Assembly (NCBI GenBank): GCA_965250275.1
Contig: OZ252297.1
Coordinates: forward strand, 2,418,001 to 2,482,000
DNA length: 64,000 nucleotides
Origin: G965250275 sp965250275
Lineage (GTDB): Bacteria > Pseudomonadota > Alphaproteobacteria > Rhodobacterales > Rhodobacteraceae
Direction of reading: 5' to 3'
Below are positions 51,895 to 60,641 of this stretch, piece by piece. The notes under the pieces are model-generated. The model ran no database searches. It had not been told where the DNA came from and saw only the letters and a list, made by a program, of their open reading frames with translations. Numbering within the stretch: the stretch's first letter is position 1; every line of letters starts with the position of its first letter. Position numbers and translations under genes: made by a program.

Positions 51895-52659
51895 TTATGT
51901 CCACATGTTCGAGCCGCCGCACACCGTCAGCGCTTGTCCGGTCATATAGCGGCTGGCATCCGACGCGAGAAACACGGCCAATCCGGCGAAATCGTCCGGT
52001 TCACCCAGACGGCGCAACGGAATCTCATTTTCAATCCGTTTTGCGACTTCTGGGTTATCCCAGAGTTCGCGGGCAAAGTCGGTTTTGACGAGCCCGGGGC
52101 AGATCGCGTTGAACCGGACGCCCTTGGGTCCAAACTCGGCGGCCAGATTGCGCACCAGTCCGATCAGGGCCAGCTTGGACATGCCATAGGTGCCCAGCAT
52201 TTCCGAGGGTTTGAAGGCCCCGATCGACGAGGTGAACATCATCGATCCTGCCCCTTTGGCCACCATATCGGGCACCACAAGCTGCGCCAGCCATAGATTG
52301 GCCTGCACATTGGCCTGCATGGTCTTCTCGTAGGCGGCATCAGGGATTTCGGACGTGGGGCCGTAATAGGGATTCACGCCGGCGTTTCCGACCACGATAT
52401 CGATGGGGCCGGCCTTGGCATGGGCTGTGTCGACCAGTGATGCCAGTTGTTCCTTGTAGCCTACGTTGCAGGACACAGGGATCGCCCGGTCTGCGCCAAC
52501 CGCTTCGTTGATTTGGGCCGCGGCGATATCGAGTTGATCTTGTTTGCGGGCGGAAATGACCACCGTCGCGCCGTGTTGCGCCAAACCGGTCGCCATCGAC
52601 AGCCCCATGCCCTTTGAGGCCCCCGTCAGCAAGGCAACCTTGCCCGTCAAATCAAACAT
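51895..52659 (-). CDS. SDR family oxidoreductase
   Basis: 254 residues. VALLTGASKGMGLSMATGLA, GNAGVNPYYGPTSEIPD, active site MLGTYGMSKLALIGLVRNLA, C-terminal YMTGQALTVCGG. Classical fold with NAD(P) binding; resembles DHRS4-type or 3-oxoacyl reductases. Middle gene of the ligase-SDR-SDR unit, three bases after the ligase stop. Confidence 0.9.
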   Translation of the reverse strand: MFDLTGKVALLTGASKGMGLSMATGLAQHGATVVISARKQDQLDIAAAQINEAVGADRAIPVSCNVGYKEQLASLVDTAHAKAGPIDIVVGNAGVNPYYGPTSEIPDAAYEKTMQANVQANLWLAQLVVPDMVAKGAGSMMFTSSIGAFKPSEMLGTYGMSKLALIGLVRNLAAEFGPKGVRFNAICPGLVKTDFARELWDNPEVAKRIENEIPLRRLGEPDDFAGLAVFLASDASRYMTGQALTVCGGSNMWT

Positions 52660-52662
52660 GTC

Positions 52663-54366
52663 TCATTCTCCTATGGGTTCGCTCATGGACGTCAGGCACG
52701 CGTCGCGAATGCCTCGTCGGTCGATTTTGTCCGTTGCGCCCCGCTTCAAAGGGGTCGTTTGCAGCCAGATGTGCTCTGGAATTTTGAAATGAGCGATGTG
52801 CTCGGCCAAAAACTCTTTCAGTTCTTCATCCGTGACCGGTCCGCGCGTTTGAATGGCGGCGCCGACCACTTCGCCCAGCCTGTCGTGCGGCACCGAAAAC
52901 GCGCAGGCCTCGGCAACTGCCGGATGCCGATGCAATGCGCCCTCGACGTCCAGACAGGCGATGTTCTCCCCGCCCCGGATGATGATGTTCTTCTTGCGGT
53001 CCACAATCGTGACATAGCCGTCGGGATCGATCAGCCCCATATCACCCGTGCGCAACCATCCGTCATGCATGACGTCTTCTGTCGCTTCGGGTTTGTTTAA
53101 GTAACACCGCATGTTACAGGGGCTTTTTACAGTTATCTCCCCAACTGTCCCAACTGGAACATCGCGACCGTCATCGTCCAGGAAACGCAGTTCCTGGACC
53201 GGAGGATAGAGCTTTCCGGCCGCCCCGGGACGCGCTACGTAATCATCGCCGATCATCCCGATTCCGTTGGCATTGGTCTCTGTCATGCCCCAGCCGGTTG
53301 CGATGTCGGCTTGTGGGAAGCTTTCCTTGAGCTCTGCAACCTGCGCGGCGGGACGTTTGGCTCCGCCGGCACCCAGAAAACTCAGCGTCGGGAGGTGCTC
53401 GCCCATCTCTTTGGCGGCCGTCAGAATGTCGGCGGATTGCGTTGGCACGCCCAGAAAGCGCGTGATTTCTTCATCCCGGATCAGGCGCACTGCATCTTTT
53501 GCGTCCCAGCGGTCCATGACGACCAGTTTCGCGCCAGCGGGCAGGCTGAGTAAAAACACGGGATGGGTGGCCGTGACGTGAAAGAGCGGCGTGGCCACAA
53601 GGCCAGACGGGCGCGGCGGTTCGGGGGTGTCTGGGGCAGGGGGGGCCATAAGCGGTTGTATCACCGCCTGCAGGAGCCACGTGAACACGGCATTGACGGC
53701 CCCACGATGCGTTTGCACCACGCCTTTGGGATGCCCGGTCGTGCCCGAGGAGTACATGACCGCGAAATCATCGTCGGTATCGATTGCAACTTCGGGCCAG
53801 TCCGCCACATTATCTGTGGAAACTAAGTCTCTGTAAGGTAATGTATTAACCTGTTCTGAATCCCGCACACCGACCAATGTCAGCTGATGCTTGGATTGCA
53901 GCGGTTTGAGGCGCTCCATCCGCTTGCCGTCTGCAAAGACATAGGCAGCGCCACTGTCTTCCAGTGCATAGTCCAGTTCTTCGGTGGTCCACCATGCGTT
54001 CAAAAACACGGTCACGGCGCCGATGGACGCAATGGCCGAGAGCGCAATCAACAGTTCCGGGCAATTCCGCATGGCAATAGCGATCCGGTCGCCCTTGCGC
54101 AGCCCTTGCTTCTCAAGAGCCGCGGCCAGTGCCTTAATTTCATTGCAAAATGCGTCGAAGGTGTAGCGCTCGTCACCAAACACGAGGTATTCTGCCGCAC
54201 CATTGCCTTGAGCCTCGCGGCTGGCCTGTAGCAAGGCGCGGATATGCGGTGGTACATTCCGGAACACCGTATACGTCACGCCGCGCACCGTCGCGGTGTC
54301 CAGCGCAAAAGTGGGGTTCGTGGTGGTTACCTGATGGACAGCCTCTTCCAGAGACAATCCGGTCAT
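52663..54366 (-). CDS. Class I acyl-CoA ligase (AMP-forming)
   Basis: 567 residues. P-loop VMYSSGTTGHPKGVVQTHRG, TGWGMTETNANGIGMIGDDY (A5), WLRTGDMGLIDPDGYVTIVD (A7-A8), ENIACLDVEGALHRHPAVAE. The A10 region reads LKRGATDKIDRRGIRD: the catalytic Lys is kept but the usual N-A-T-G-K is altered. Activates a carboxylic acid with CoA; substrate unknown. A dyad matching the putative IclR operator lies 146 bases upstream. Confidence 0.9.
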   Translation of the reverse strand: MTGLSLEEAVHQVTTTNPTFALDTATVRGVTYTVFRNVPPHIRALLQASREAQGNGAAEYLVFGDERYTFDAFCNEIKALAAALEKQGLRKGDRIAIAMRNCPELLIALSAIASIGAVTVFLNAWWTTEELDYALEDSGAAYVFADGKRMERLKPLQSKHQLTLVGVRDSEQVNTLPYRDLVSTDNVADWPEVAIDTDDDFAVMYSSGTTGHPKGVVQTHRGAVNAVFTWLLQAVIQPLMAPPAPDTPEPPRPSGLVATPLFHVTATHPVFLLSLPAGAKLVVMDRWDAKDAVRLIRDEEITRFLGVPTQSADILTAAKEMGEHLPTLSFLGAGGAKRPAAQVAELKESFPQADIATGWGMTETNANGIGMIGDDYVARPGAAGKLYPPVQELRFLDDDGRDVPVGTVGEITVKSPCNMRCYLNKPEATEDVMHDGWLRTGDMGLIDPDGYVTIVDRKKNIIIRGGENIACLDVEGALHRHPAVAEACAFSVPHDRLGEVVGAAIQTRGPVTDEELKEFLAEHIAHFKIPEHIWLQTTPLKRGATDKIDRRGIRDACLTSMSEPIGE

Positions 54367-54634
54367 GCCGGCGGCACCGCAACGGGAGGATAGGCAGGTT
54401 TACTATTCATTGGCGTCTTCCTCCCGTGGTTCGCCTGGTCCTTCGCATTGTCGGGCGTTGGTTGCAGACGGCTTTGACGGGCACGTTAGATGGGAAACAC
54501 GGCAGTGCCAATACCGCAGAACGGAATCGCGTTTCGTTTTGACGCTGGGTCGTAACGAGGGGCGAAATTTTTGGATTGATCTGCATGGTTTCAGGTATGG
54601 TGTTGTTAACAGGCACGTTTTTGGGGATATCAAG
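54367..54634. other. Upstream region of the acyl-CoA ligase gene
   Basis: About 270 bases holding the ligase promoter and operator site 3. Open frames crossing it have no signature. From about 54590 the sequence becomes clearly AT-rich up to the dif-like site, marking the edge of an accessory patch. Confidence 0.4.
54512..54526. promoter_or_regulatory. Candidate IclR-type operator, site 3
   Basis: TACCG-CAGAA-CGGAA: same dyad geometry as sites 1 and 2 and the same CA at the start of the spacer, but a weaker left arm. Upstream of the acyl-CoA ligase. Confidence 0.35.
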
Positions 54635-54662
54635 TAATTACATAATACTGATTATGCGGTAA
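54635..54662 (-). other. dif-like XerC/XerD recombination site
   Basis: On the minus strand the 28 bases split as TTACCGCATAA (XerC-like arm), TCAGTA (central six), TTATGTAATTA (XerD-like arm). The E. coli dif arms are GGTGCGCATAA and TTATGTTAAAT; CGCATAA and TTATGT are identical. It could be the chromosomal dif, or a plasmid-type or integrative-element copy, since a transposase remnant starts within 10 bases. Confidence 0.5.
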
Positions 54663-54670
54663 TTGTAATC

Positions 54671-54916
54671 ACGCAAGGCTATCTGCTGAAGCATAGCCGC
54701 CCCGTCACCTTCTGCATCGACAGACACAAGGTGTTCTGTCTTCCCAAGCGCAATGAGCACATGACGGGCATGACCCAATTCGGCCGCGCGCTGGCTAGGC
54801 TGAACATCGCGATCATCTGCGCCAATTCCAGCCAAGCCAAAGGTCAAACCTGTCAGTGCGAAGAACGGTTACAAAAAGACAGGCCGTTGTCCTTCTGGTC
54901 GACCTTCGAAGTTTAA
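54671..54916 (+). pseudogene. ISNCY-type transposase fragment (decayed)
   Basis: One open frame reads GYLLKHSRPVTFCIDRHKVF, then MTGMTQFGRALARLNIAIIC and ANSSQAKG, the conserved C-terminal catalytic core of ISNCY-type DDE transposases. After ANSSQAKG the expected RVERANRTLQDRLVKEL is scrambled (QTCQCEERLQKDRP) and the frame ends. The N-terminal half and the element ends are missing. So it is the relic of an insertion sequence. Confidence 0.7.
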
Positions 54917-54973
54917 GCTCACCGTGAGATACGACGTTCGGAGCGGGCGGTTGAGACAGATGTCTGACTTGTT

Positions 54974-55294
54974 TCAGGGATAGGCATCTGTTGCCCACGG
55001 ATCAGGATTTCCGCGCATTACGCAGTCTAGCTCAAATGTTGAAAGAGACTTTGTCCGAACTGCATCTTTCTGAGCCACCCAAGGAAGCCAACCCTTCAAT
55101 GCCTTTTGCCAAGCAAACTCACTCGGAATACATTCATCGGGAACCAAATGGTCAGTCCCATAAACCTCGCTGAGCAGTTCGTAGAACTCTTGCCAATCGT
55201 CCCCCCAAATACCCAAGTCCGAGACTATCTGCGTTTGAGAATTGACGGAGGCCAAAGCATTTTCTGACACTCCAAACCGTTTCAGAGCCTCCAT
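54974..55294 (-). CDS. DUF1493-like small protein
   Basis: 106 residues from the ATG ending at 55294 with GGAG upstream; a TTG start 11 codons earlier is possible. The segment IVSDLGIWGDDWQEFYELLS followed by an acidic FAWQKALKGWLPW region resembles DUF1493, an acyl-carrier-protein-like family of unknown role that often travels with mobile DNA. Stands alone in the AT-rich patch next to the transposase relic. Confidence 0.6.
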   Translation of the reverse strand: MEALKRFGVSENALASVNSQTQIVSDLGIWGDDWQEFYELLSEVYGTDHLVPDECIPSEFAWQKALKGWLPWVAQKDAVRTKSLSTFELDCVMRGNPDPWATDAYP

Positions 55295-55545
55295 AATCCG
55301 CTCCGGTGCTTTCGTTGGGTGATCCAAATGCGTGCCTCAAATTTAGAGCATAATTATTCAATATGGCTGCTCGCCATAACCCCGCAAGGCTTTTCAGCCC
55401 TGCGATATCTGAGGTCTCCGGGCTGCTAAGCCTTGCTACCGTCGCGCCATTTGACAACGCTTCTGCTTTGCAACCCCGGTGACAGTTCTACTTGGTTGCA
55501 ACATGAACGTGTGCTCCTCGGCCCATTCGCAAACCCCCGCCGCTG

Positions 55546-55926
55546 CTAGTCTTCCCCGAAACCCTTGTCGGACCTAAAGGCGCATCGGTTGCCATCCGGA
55601 TCAGCAAATTCCCCAGTTGTTCCCCAATCGTGTTTCCGGATCGTGACCTCGACACCCTTGTCAGAGAGTTCCTTCGCGGCTTTGGTGACGTCCGGGACGT
55701 TAAAGCGCAGTTTGGTTGGACAAACCGCATTCGGCTTTGTCGACCGATGTGACATGCCCTCGTGCTCGACCATGAGATAAGACGACCCAAAGGCGAAGAC
55801 CGTGATCTCGTCCTCCCCTTCTCCGATTTGATGCAGCAGTGGCAGCTCAAGCACTGATCCGTAAAAGTCTCGGCACGCTTCGTAGTTCTCTGTGTTCAGG
55901 ATGAGGCCTGTTCTGGTGATGTCCAC
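55546..55926 (-). CDS. VOC (glyoxalase/bleomycin resistance fold) family protein
   Basis: 126 residues from a GTG ending at 55926 with AAGGAGA upstream. LILNTENYEACRDFYGSVLE and GTTGEFADPDGNRCAFR are the vicinal-oxygen-chelate signatures; metal ligand His/Glu candidates occur in LMVEHEGMSHRS and EFADPDGN. Substrate not predictable: dioxygenase, glyoxalase or resistance protein are all possible. Solitary. Confidence 0.85.
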   Translation of the reverse strand: MDITRTGLILNTENYEACRDFYGSVLELPLLHQIGEGEDEITVFAFGSSYLMVEHEGMSHRSTKPNAVCPTKLRFNVPDVTKAAKELSDKGVEVTIRKHDWGTTGEFADPDGNRCAFRSDKGFGED

Positions 55927-56147
55927 TGGGGTCTCCTTGCAAGTGAACCGCGTGTGGCTCCATGCCTAGCGCCTCAACCTAAGTTGAGGTCAAGCGTTTG
56001 TTGACGCCGGGCTGACCAGGCTATCGCAGTTAAGGAAGGGTCACTTTGCCGCTCATGTGGCGTCGTGGATGCGCTTGGTGAGGACCCGATTTAAGGGCAC
56101 TTCAAATGGCAGGCTCTCGCATCTGCGCAAGAGCTGAACGGTTGCCC

Positions 56148-58337
56148 TCAGGGTCGCGCGGTGGCCAGTTTGTGTGCTGCGGCCACAATCCCGGCCCGGT
56201 CCGGAAGTGTGGCGCCATACGCGGGTCCAGTGGCGATGAAACTGTCTTTTGCGGCCAACAGCGCCGCGTTCCGATGTCCCCAGCTCTGGACCTGGCCCAA
56301 GAGAGCCTCACCCAGAGAGCCGGTTCGCCGACACTCATCAACGATCAGAACGCTGTCGCACTCCGAAATGGCAGATTGCACGGCATCAAGAGGCAGTGGA
56401 GCGAGCCAACGCAGATCGATGAGGCGTGTCCGCACGCCTTGGGCTTCCAGATCGGCCATCGCCTGCGTGCCCAGATAGACGCCATTGCCGTAAGTCAGGA
56501 TGGCGAGATCCGCCCCCTGCCCCGTGACCCCGATCTCGCCCAAAGGTGCCGACTCTTCTTCCGCTGGGTAGTCACGCATCCAGCCGCCATCATCCTCTGC
56601 CAGAAGATCGCGCATCGGATAGAGCGCGATCGGCTCCACCATCACAACGACGCGCTGCTCTTCCCGCGCGAGACGCACAGCCTCGCGGGCCATGCGGACC
56701 GCGCAGGCCCCGTCAGAAGGCACACCAACGACGATGCCCGGAATGTCTCGCAACACGGCCAGTGAGTTGTCGTTGTGAAAATGCCCGCCAAAGCCCTTCT
56801 GATAACCCAGGCCGGCAATGCGGATCACCATGGGGTTGGTGAACTGCCCATTTGAGAAGAAAGGCAGCGTGGCGGCCTCTCCCCGCACCTGATCCTCGGC
56901 ATTGTGCAGATAGGCCAGGAACTGAATTTCCGGAACCGGAATGAATCCCGCCTGCGCCAGACCAATCGCGAGGCCGAGGATACTTTGTTCATCAAGCAAC
57001 GAGTCGATAACCCGTGACGCGCCAAATCGGCCTTGAAGCCCTTTTGTGATGCCATAGACGCCGCCTTTGCGGCCGATATCTTCGCCCGCCATCACGATTT
57101 CGGGCGCGGACAACATCAGGTCCGTCCATCCAAGATTGATGAGCTTGTTCATCGGTTGCGGCGCGTCCATCGCGCGCAGGTCGGCTGCACCAAACCGGGC
57201 GGCCCGCTCTTCTGCAGAGGGGCTGTTGCGCTTGGAGACCGCGCGTCTCGGTGGGATCAGCGAGGCCATGACGTCGCGAGCGCTGCGCAGTTTGGGGCGC
57301 TGGACCGCTTTTTCAGCCCGCTTTTCGATTTCGTCCCAGATCCGGTCGTACTCTTTCAGGATCTCCTCCGGCCCTGCTACGTTCTCGGCAATCAGGCGCG
57401 CCGCTGTATGGACCAGCGGATCATCGCGCTCGGTGGCTTCAATCTCTGCAATGGGGCGATACGCGGATTCAACATCCGGTCCGGCATGACCATAGAGGCG
57501 CACACAGGACATATGCAGGATCACAGGTTTGCCTGTGGTCCGGGCGTGGCGCGCGGCGGCCGACGCCTTGGCATAAGTGTCGGCCACGTTCAGCCCGTTG
57601 CAGCCCATGTATGTCAGGCCCGGCCGCGATTGCAGAACCGACGCGACCCAGCCCTCGGGAGACTTGGTGGAGATGCCGATCCCGTTGTCTTCACACAGGA
57701 ACACCAAGGGCAGTGGAACGCCTTGCCAGGCGGTCCAGCCCGCAGTGTTGAGCGCGCCCTGTGCGGTGGAGTGGTTCACCGAGGCATCGCCAAAACTGCA
57801 CAGGACCACACCATCTTTGGGAAAGTGCGCAGACAGCGGCGCACACCGCCGCATCAATCCGATGGCATAGGCGGCGCCGACCGCTTTGGGAAGATGGCTG
57901 GCAATGGTCGACGTCTGTGGCGGAATCGACAAGGATTTGGACCCCAGAACCTTATGGCGACCACCGCTAATCGGGTCTTCTGCCGACGCAGTGAAACTGA
58001 GCAGCATGTCCCAGAGCGGGTCCTGATCCGGCAACTGGCCCGCGCGCGCGATCTGAAAAGCCGCATCGCGGTAATGCAGAAAGGCCGGATCGTCGGGCCG
58101 CAGCGCCAAAGCAACCGCTGCATTGCCCTCGTGACCTGAGGAGCCGATCGTATAGAACCCCTGCCCGCGCGCTTGCAGCATGCGAGAGATTCGATCCAGA
58201 TGCCGGGATGTCACCTGCGCCCGAAAGACCGCGCGCAGTTGTCTGGCACTCAGCTCACCGGTGCTACCGACATCTGGCAGGTCACCCGTTCCGACCCGGC
58301 GCAATAACGCCTGGTGGACAACTTCCGCGCGGTCCAT
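56148..58337 (-). CDS. Fused alpha-beta 2-oxoacid dehydrogenase E1 (thiamine diphosphate)
   Basis: 729 residues. N-terminal half is an E1-alpha (TIGSSGHEGNAAVALALRPD, thiamine diphosphate motif GDASVNHSTAQ with EDNGIGIST), C-terminal half an E1-beta (EIVMAGEDIGRKGGVYGITK, RVIDSLLDEQSILGLAIGLA, ALLAAKDSFIATGPAYGATL). The two chains are separate genes in most branched-chain 2-oxoacid dehydrogenases. No E2 or E3 gene is adjacent. Its partner gene, four bases on, is glutaryl-CoA dehydrogenase, so 2-oxoadipate is a reasonable but unproven substrate. Confidence 0.88.
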   Translation of the reverse strand: MDRAEVVHQALLRRVGTGDLPDVGSTGELSARQLRAVFRAQVTSRHLDRISRMLQARGQGFYTIGSSGHEGNAAVALALRPDDPAFLHYRDAAFQIARAGQLPDQDPLWDMLLSFTASAEDPISGGRHKVLGSKSLSIPPQTSTIASHLPKAVGAAYAIGLMRRCAPLSAHFPKDGVVLCSFGDASVNHSTAQGALNTAGWTAWQGVPLPLVFLCEDNGIGISTKSPEGWVASVLQSRPGLTYMGCNGLNVADTYAKASAAARHARTTGKPVILHMSCVRLYGHAGPDVESAYRPIAEIEATERDDPLVHTAARLIAENVAGPEEILKEYDRIWDEIEKRAEKAVQRPKLRSARDVMASLIPPRRAVSKRNSPSAEERAARFGAADLRAMDAPQPMNKLINLGWTDLMLSAPEIVMAGEDIGRKGGVYGITKGLQGRFGASRVIDSLLDEQSILGLAIGLAQAGFIPVPEIQFLAYLHNAEDQVRGEAATLPFFSNGQFTNPMVIRIAGLGYQKGFGGHFHNDNSLAVLRDIPGIVVGVPSDGACAVRMAREAVRLAREEQRVVVMVEPIALYPMRDLLAEDDGGWMRDYPAEEESAPLGEIGVTGQGADLAILTYGNGVYLGTQAMADLEAQGVRTRLIDLRWLAPLPLDAVQSAISECDSVLIVDECRRTGSLGEALLGQVQSWGHRNAALLAAKDSFIATGPAYGATLPDRAGIVAAAHKLATARP

Positions 58338-58341
58338 GGGA

Positions 58342-59574
58342 TCAGAAGAAGGCCTGAAGTCCGGTCTGCGCCCGCCCGAGGATCAGCGCATGCACGTCAT
58401 GTGTACCCTCATAGGTGTTCACCGTTTCAAGGTTCACCATGTGCCGGATCACTTGAAAGTCCAGGCTGATGCCGTTCCCACCATGCATGTCCCTGGAATG
58501 TCGCGCAATTTCAAGCGCTTTGCCGCAGTTGTTGCGCTTGACCAGCGAGATCATCTCGGGGGCGGCATTGGCCTCGTCCATCAGCCGTCCAACCCGCAAA
58601 GACCCTTGCAGTCCCAGTGCAATCTCGGTCTGCATGTCGGCCAGTTTCTTTTGAAACAGCTGGGTCTGGGCAATCGGGCGGTTGAACTGATGACGGTCCA
58701 GCCCGTATTGCCGCGCGGCATGCCAGCAGAACTCGGCGGCGCCCATCGCGCCCCAGCTGATCCCATAACGTGCCCGGTTCAGGCAGCCGAATGGACCCTT
58801 GAGCCCCTGAACATGGGGCAGCAATGCGTCCTCGCCCACTTCAACACCGTCCATCACGATCTCACCCGTGATCGATGCACGCAGGCTCATTTTGTTCTCT
58901 ACCTTGGGTGCGCTCAGCCCGGCCATGCCTTTTTCCAGAACGAAGCCACGGATCTTGCCACCGTGGGCCTCCGATTTGGCCCAGACCACAAACACGTCCG
59001 CGATGGGCGCGTTGGAGATCCACATCTTGGATCCCGTCAGCCGGTATCCGGTGTCGGTCTTTTCAGCGCGGGTTTTCATTCCGGCCGGATCGCTGCCTGC
59101 GTCAGGCTCGGTCAAACCAAAGCAGCCAATAAACTCGCCACTTGCCAATTTTGGAAGATACTTCTCGCGCTGCTCTTCGCTGCCATAGGCATAGATCGGA
59201 TACATCACGAGCGAGCTTTGCACCGACATCATCGAGCGATACCCGGAGTCCACCCGCTCGACTTCGCGCGCCACCAATCCATAGCTGACATAGCCTGCGC
59301 CCAGTCCACCATAAGCTTCGGGCACGGTGATCCCGAGAAGACCCATTTCACCCATTTCGCGGAAGATCGCCGGATCGGCTTCTTCGTTGGCAAAGGCTTC
59401 GGTCACGCGCGGCTGCAACTTTTCCTGCGCGTAGGCGCGCGCGCTGGCAGCGATCATGCGTTCGTCGTCGGTCAGTTGATCGTCCAACCGGAAGGGATCC
59501 GACCAATCAAACCCCCCAAGATCGGGCGCGTCCTTGGCTTTCAGAGCGGGTTTCGGCGATGCGGCGATGTTCAT
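58342..59574 (-). CDS. gcdH: Glutaryl-CoA dehydrogenase
   Basis: 410 residues. Acyl-CoA dehydrogenase fold: GCFGLTEPDAGSDPAGMKTR, KMWISNAPIADVFVVWAKSE, and the C-terminal NTYEGTHDVHALILGRAQTG with the catalytic Glu. This C-terminal signature and length distinguish GcdH. Converts glutaryl-CoA to crotonyl-CoA in lysine, tryptophan and glutarate degradation, with FAD and electron-transfer flavoprotein. GGAGACTGCC upstream of the ATG. Same unit as the fused E1; divergent from a LysR regulator. Confidence 0.92.
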   Translation of the reverse strand: MNIAASPKPALKAKDAPDLGGFDWSDPFRLDDQLTDDERMIAASARAYAQEKLQPRVTEAFANEEADPAIFREMGEMGLLGITVPEAYGGLGAGYVSYGLVAREVERVDSGYRSMMSVQSSLVMYPIYAYGSEEQREKYLPKLASGEFIGCFGLTEPDAGSDPAGMKTRAEKTDTGYRLTGSKMWISNAPIADVFVVWAKSEAHGGKIRGFVLEKGMAGLSAPKVENKMSLRASITGEIVMDGVEVGEDALLPHVQGLKGPFGCLNRARYGISWGAMGAAEFCWHAARQYGLDRHQFNRPIAQTQLFQKKLADMQTEIALGLQGSLRVGRLMDEANAAPEMISLVKRNNCGKALEIARHSRDMHGGNGISLDFQVIRHMVNLETVNTYEGTHDVHALILGRAQTGLQAFF

Positions 59575-59654
59575 GGCAGTCTCCTCAATACGGGAATTGG
59601 CCCTTGCATAAGGCAGGCAGAGCGGAAAATACAGCGAGACTTTGGCACCATTGC

Positions 59655-59669
59655 ATGAGTATTAGTCAT
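59655..59669. promoter_or_regulatory. LysR-type box between gcdH and its regulator
   Basis: ATGA-GTATTAG-TCAT, an interrupted palindrome with the T-N11-A pattern, ending two bases before the LysR start codon. Suits autoregulation and control of gcdH. Confidence 0.5.
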
Positions 59670-59671
59670 AC

Positions 59672-60583
59672 ATGAGCACACCACGCCGATTCCTTCCGTC
59701 GATCTCATCTCTCCGCGCTTTGGAGGCCGTGGATCGTCTTGGCAGCGCGTCCGCTGCGGCAGAAGAGATGTCCCTGACCCAAGGGGCGATCAGCCGGCAA
59801 CTGCAAGCCCTGGAACGGCAGATGGGACTGGACTTGGTCCAGCGGTCCCACAAGCGCCTGACCCTGACGCAAGCCGCGCAGGACTACGCTGCCGAGATCC
59901 GCAGCGCGCTAGCCCAGATCACCCAAGCCTCCCTGCGCCTGAAATCCAGCGCTGTCACCGGCACACTGCATCTTGCCATCCTGCCAAGTTTCGGCATGCG
60001 CTGGTTGATGCCCAGACTGCCCGAGTTTGGGCGCCTGCACCCTGACATCACCATCAACATGTCGACACGACTGCAACCCTTCGCCTTTGCCGGCGAAGCG
60101 ATTGACGCGGCGATTCACTTTGGTGACGCGGACTGGCCGGGCACAGACGCGCTGCTGTTGCGGCATGAACAGATGATCCCGGTCTGTGCCCCGGCCCTGC
60201 TGCGCGGGCAGAAACTCTCGCGCCCGCAGGATGTGCTGTCGCTGCCGTTGCTGCATATTCAGACCCGTCCGCAGGCATGGTCAGAATGGCTGCAGAGTTA
60301 TGGCGTTGCCGAAAACACGAAAATCGACGGCACAATGTATGATCAGTTCTCAACCATCGTGCAGGCGGCATTGCACGAATTCGGGGTGGCTTTGCTTCCG
60401 GATTACCTTGTGGAGCAGGACCTTGCCACGGGCCGGTTGGTTCCAGCCTTTGGAACCGCGCGCGAGGCGCGGGGCGCTTACTATCTGGTCTGGCCGCGTG
60501 CGAAATCCCGCGATCCAACGTTGAAACGGTTCCGGGACTGGCTGTCCACCCAAGCCCAGCCGGAGGACCCCCTGCCCCGCTAG
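59672..60583 (+). CDS. LysR family regulator (GcdR/GcvA-like)
   Basis: 303 residues. HTH at 1-65 (LRALEAVDRLGSASAAAEEM, SLTQGAISRQLQALERQMGL) and a type 2 periplasmic-binding effector domain (LHLAILPSFGMRWLMPRLPE). The divergent position next to gcdH matches GcdR, the activator of glutaryl-CoA dehydrogenase. The ATG at 59672 lacks a ribosome binding site, so the mRNA may be leaderless or translation may begin later. Confidence 0.9.
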   Translation: MSTPRRFLPSISSLRALEAVDRLGSASAAAEEMSLTQGAISRQLQALERQMGLDLVQRSHKRLTLTQAAQDYAAEIRSALAQITQASLRLKSSAVTGTLHLAILPSFGMRWLMPRLPEFGRLHPDITINMSTRLQPFAFAGEAIDAAIHFGDADWPGTDALLLRHEQMIPVCAPALLRGQKLSRPQDVLSLPLLHIQTRPQAWSEWLQSYGVAENTKIDGTMYDQFSTIVQAALHEFGVALLPDYLVEQDLATGRLVPAFGTAREARGAYYLVWPRAKSRDPTLKRFRDWLSTQAQPEDPLPR

Positions 60584-60641
60584 CGTGATCCTGCCCTCAA
60601 TTGCGGAAACCACAGCAGCAGGTCGGCCGAGAAAATGTGTG

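Noticed and set aside
55152..55457. Minus-strand frame of 101 codons
   Set aside because: Overlaps the DUF1493-like gene in another frame and lacks a recognisable signature.
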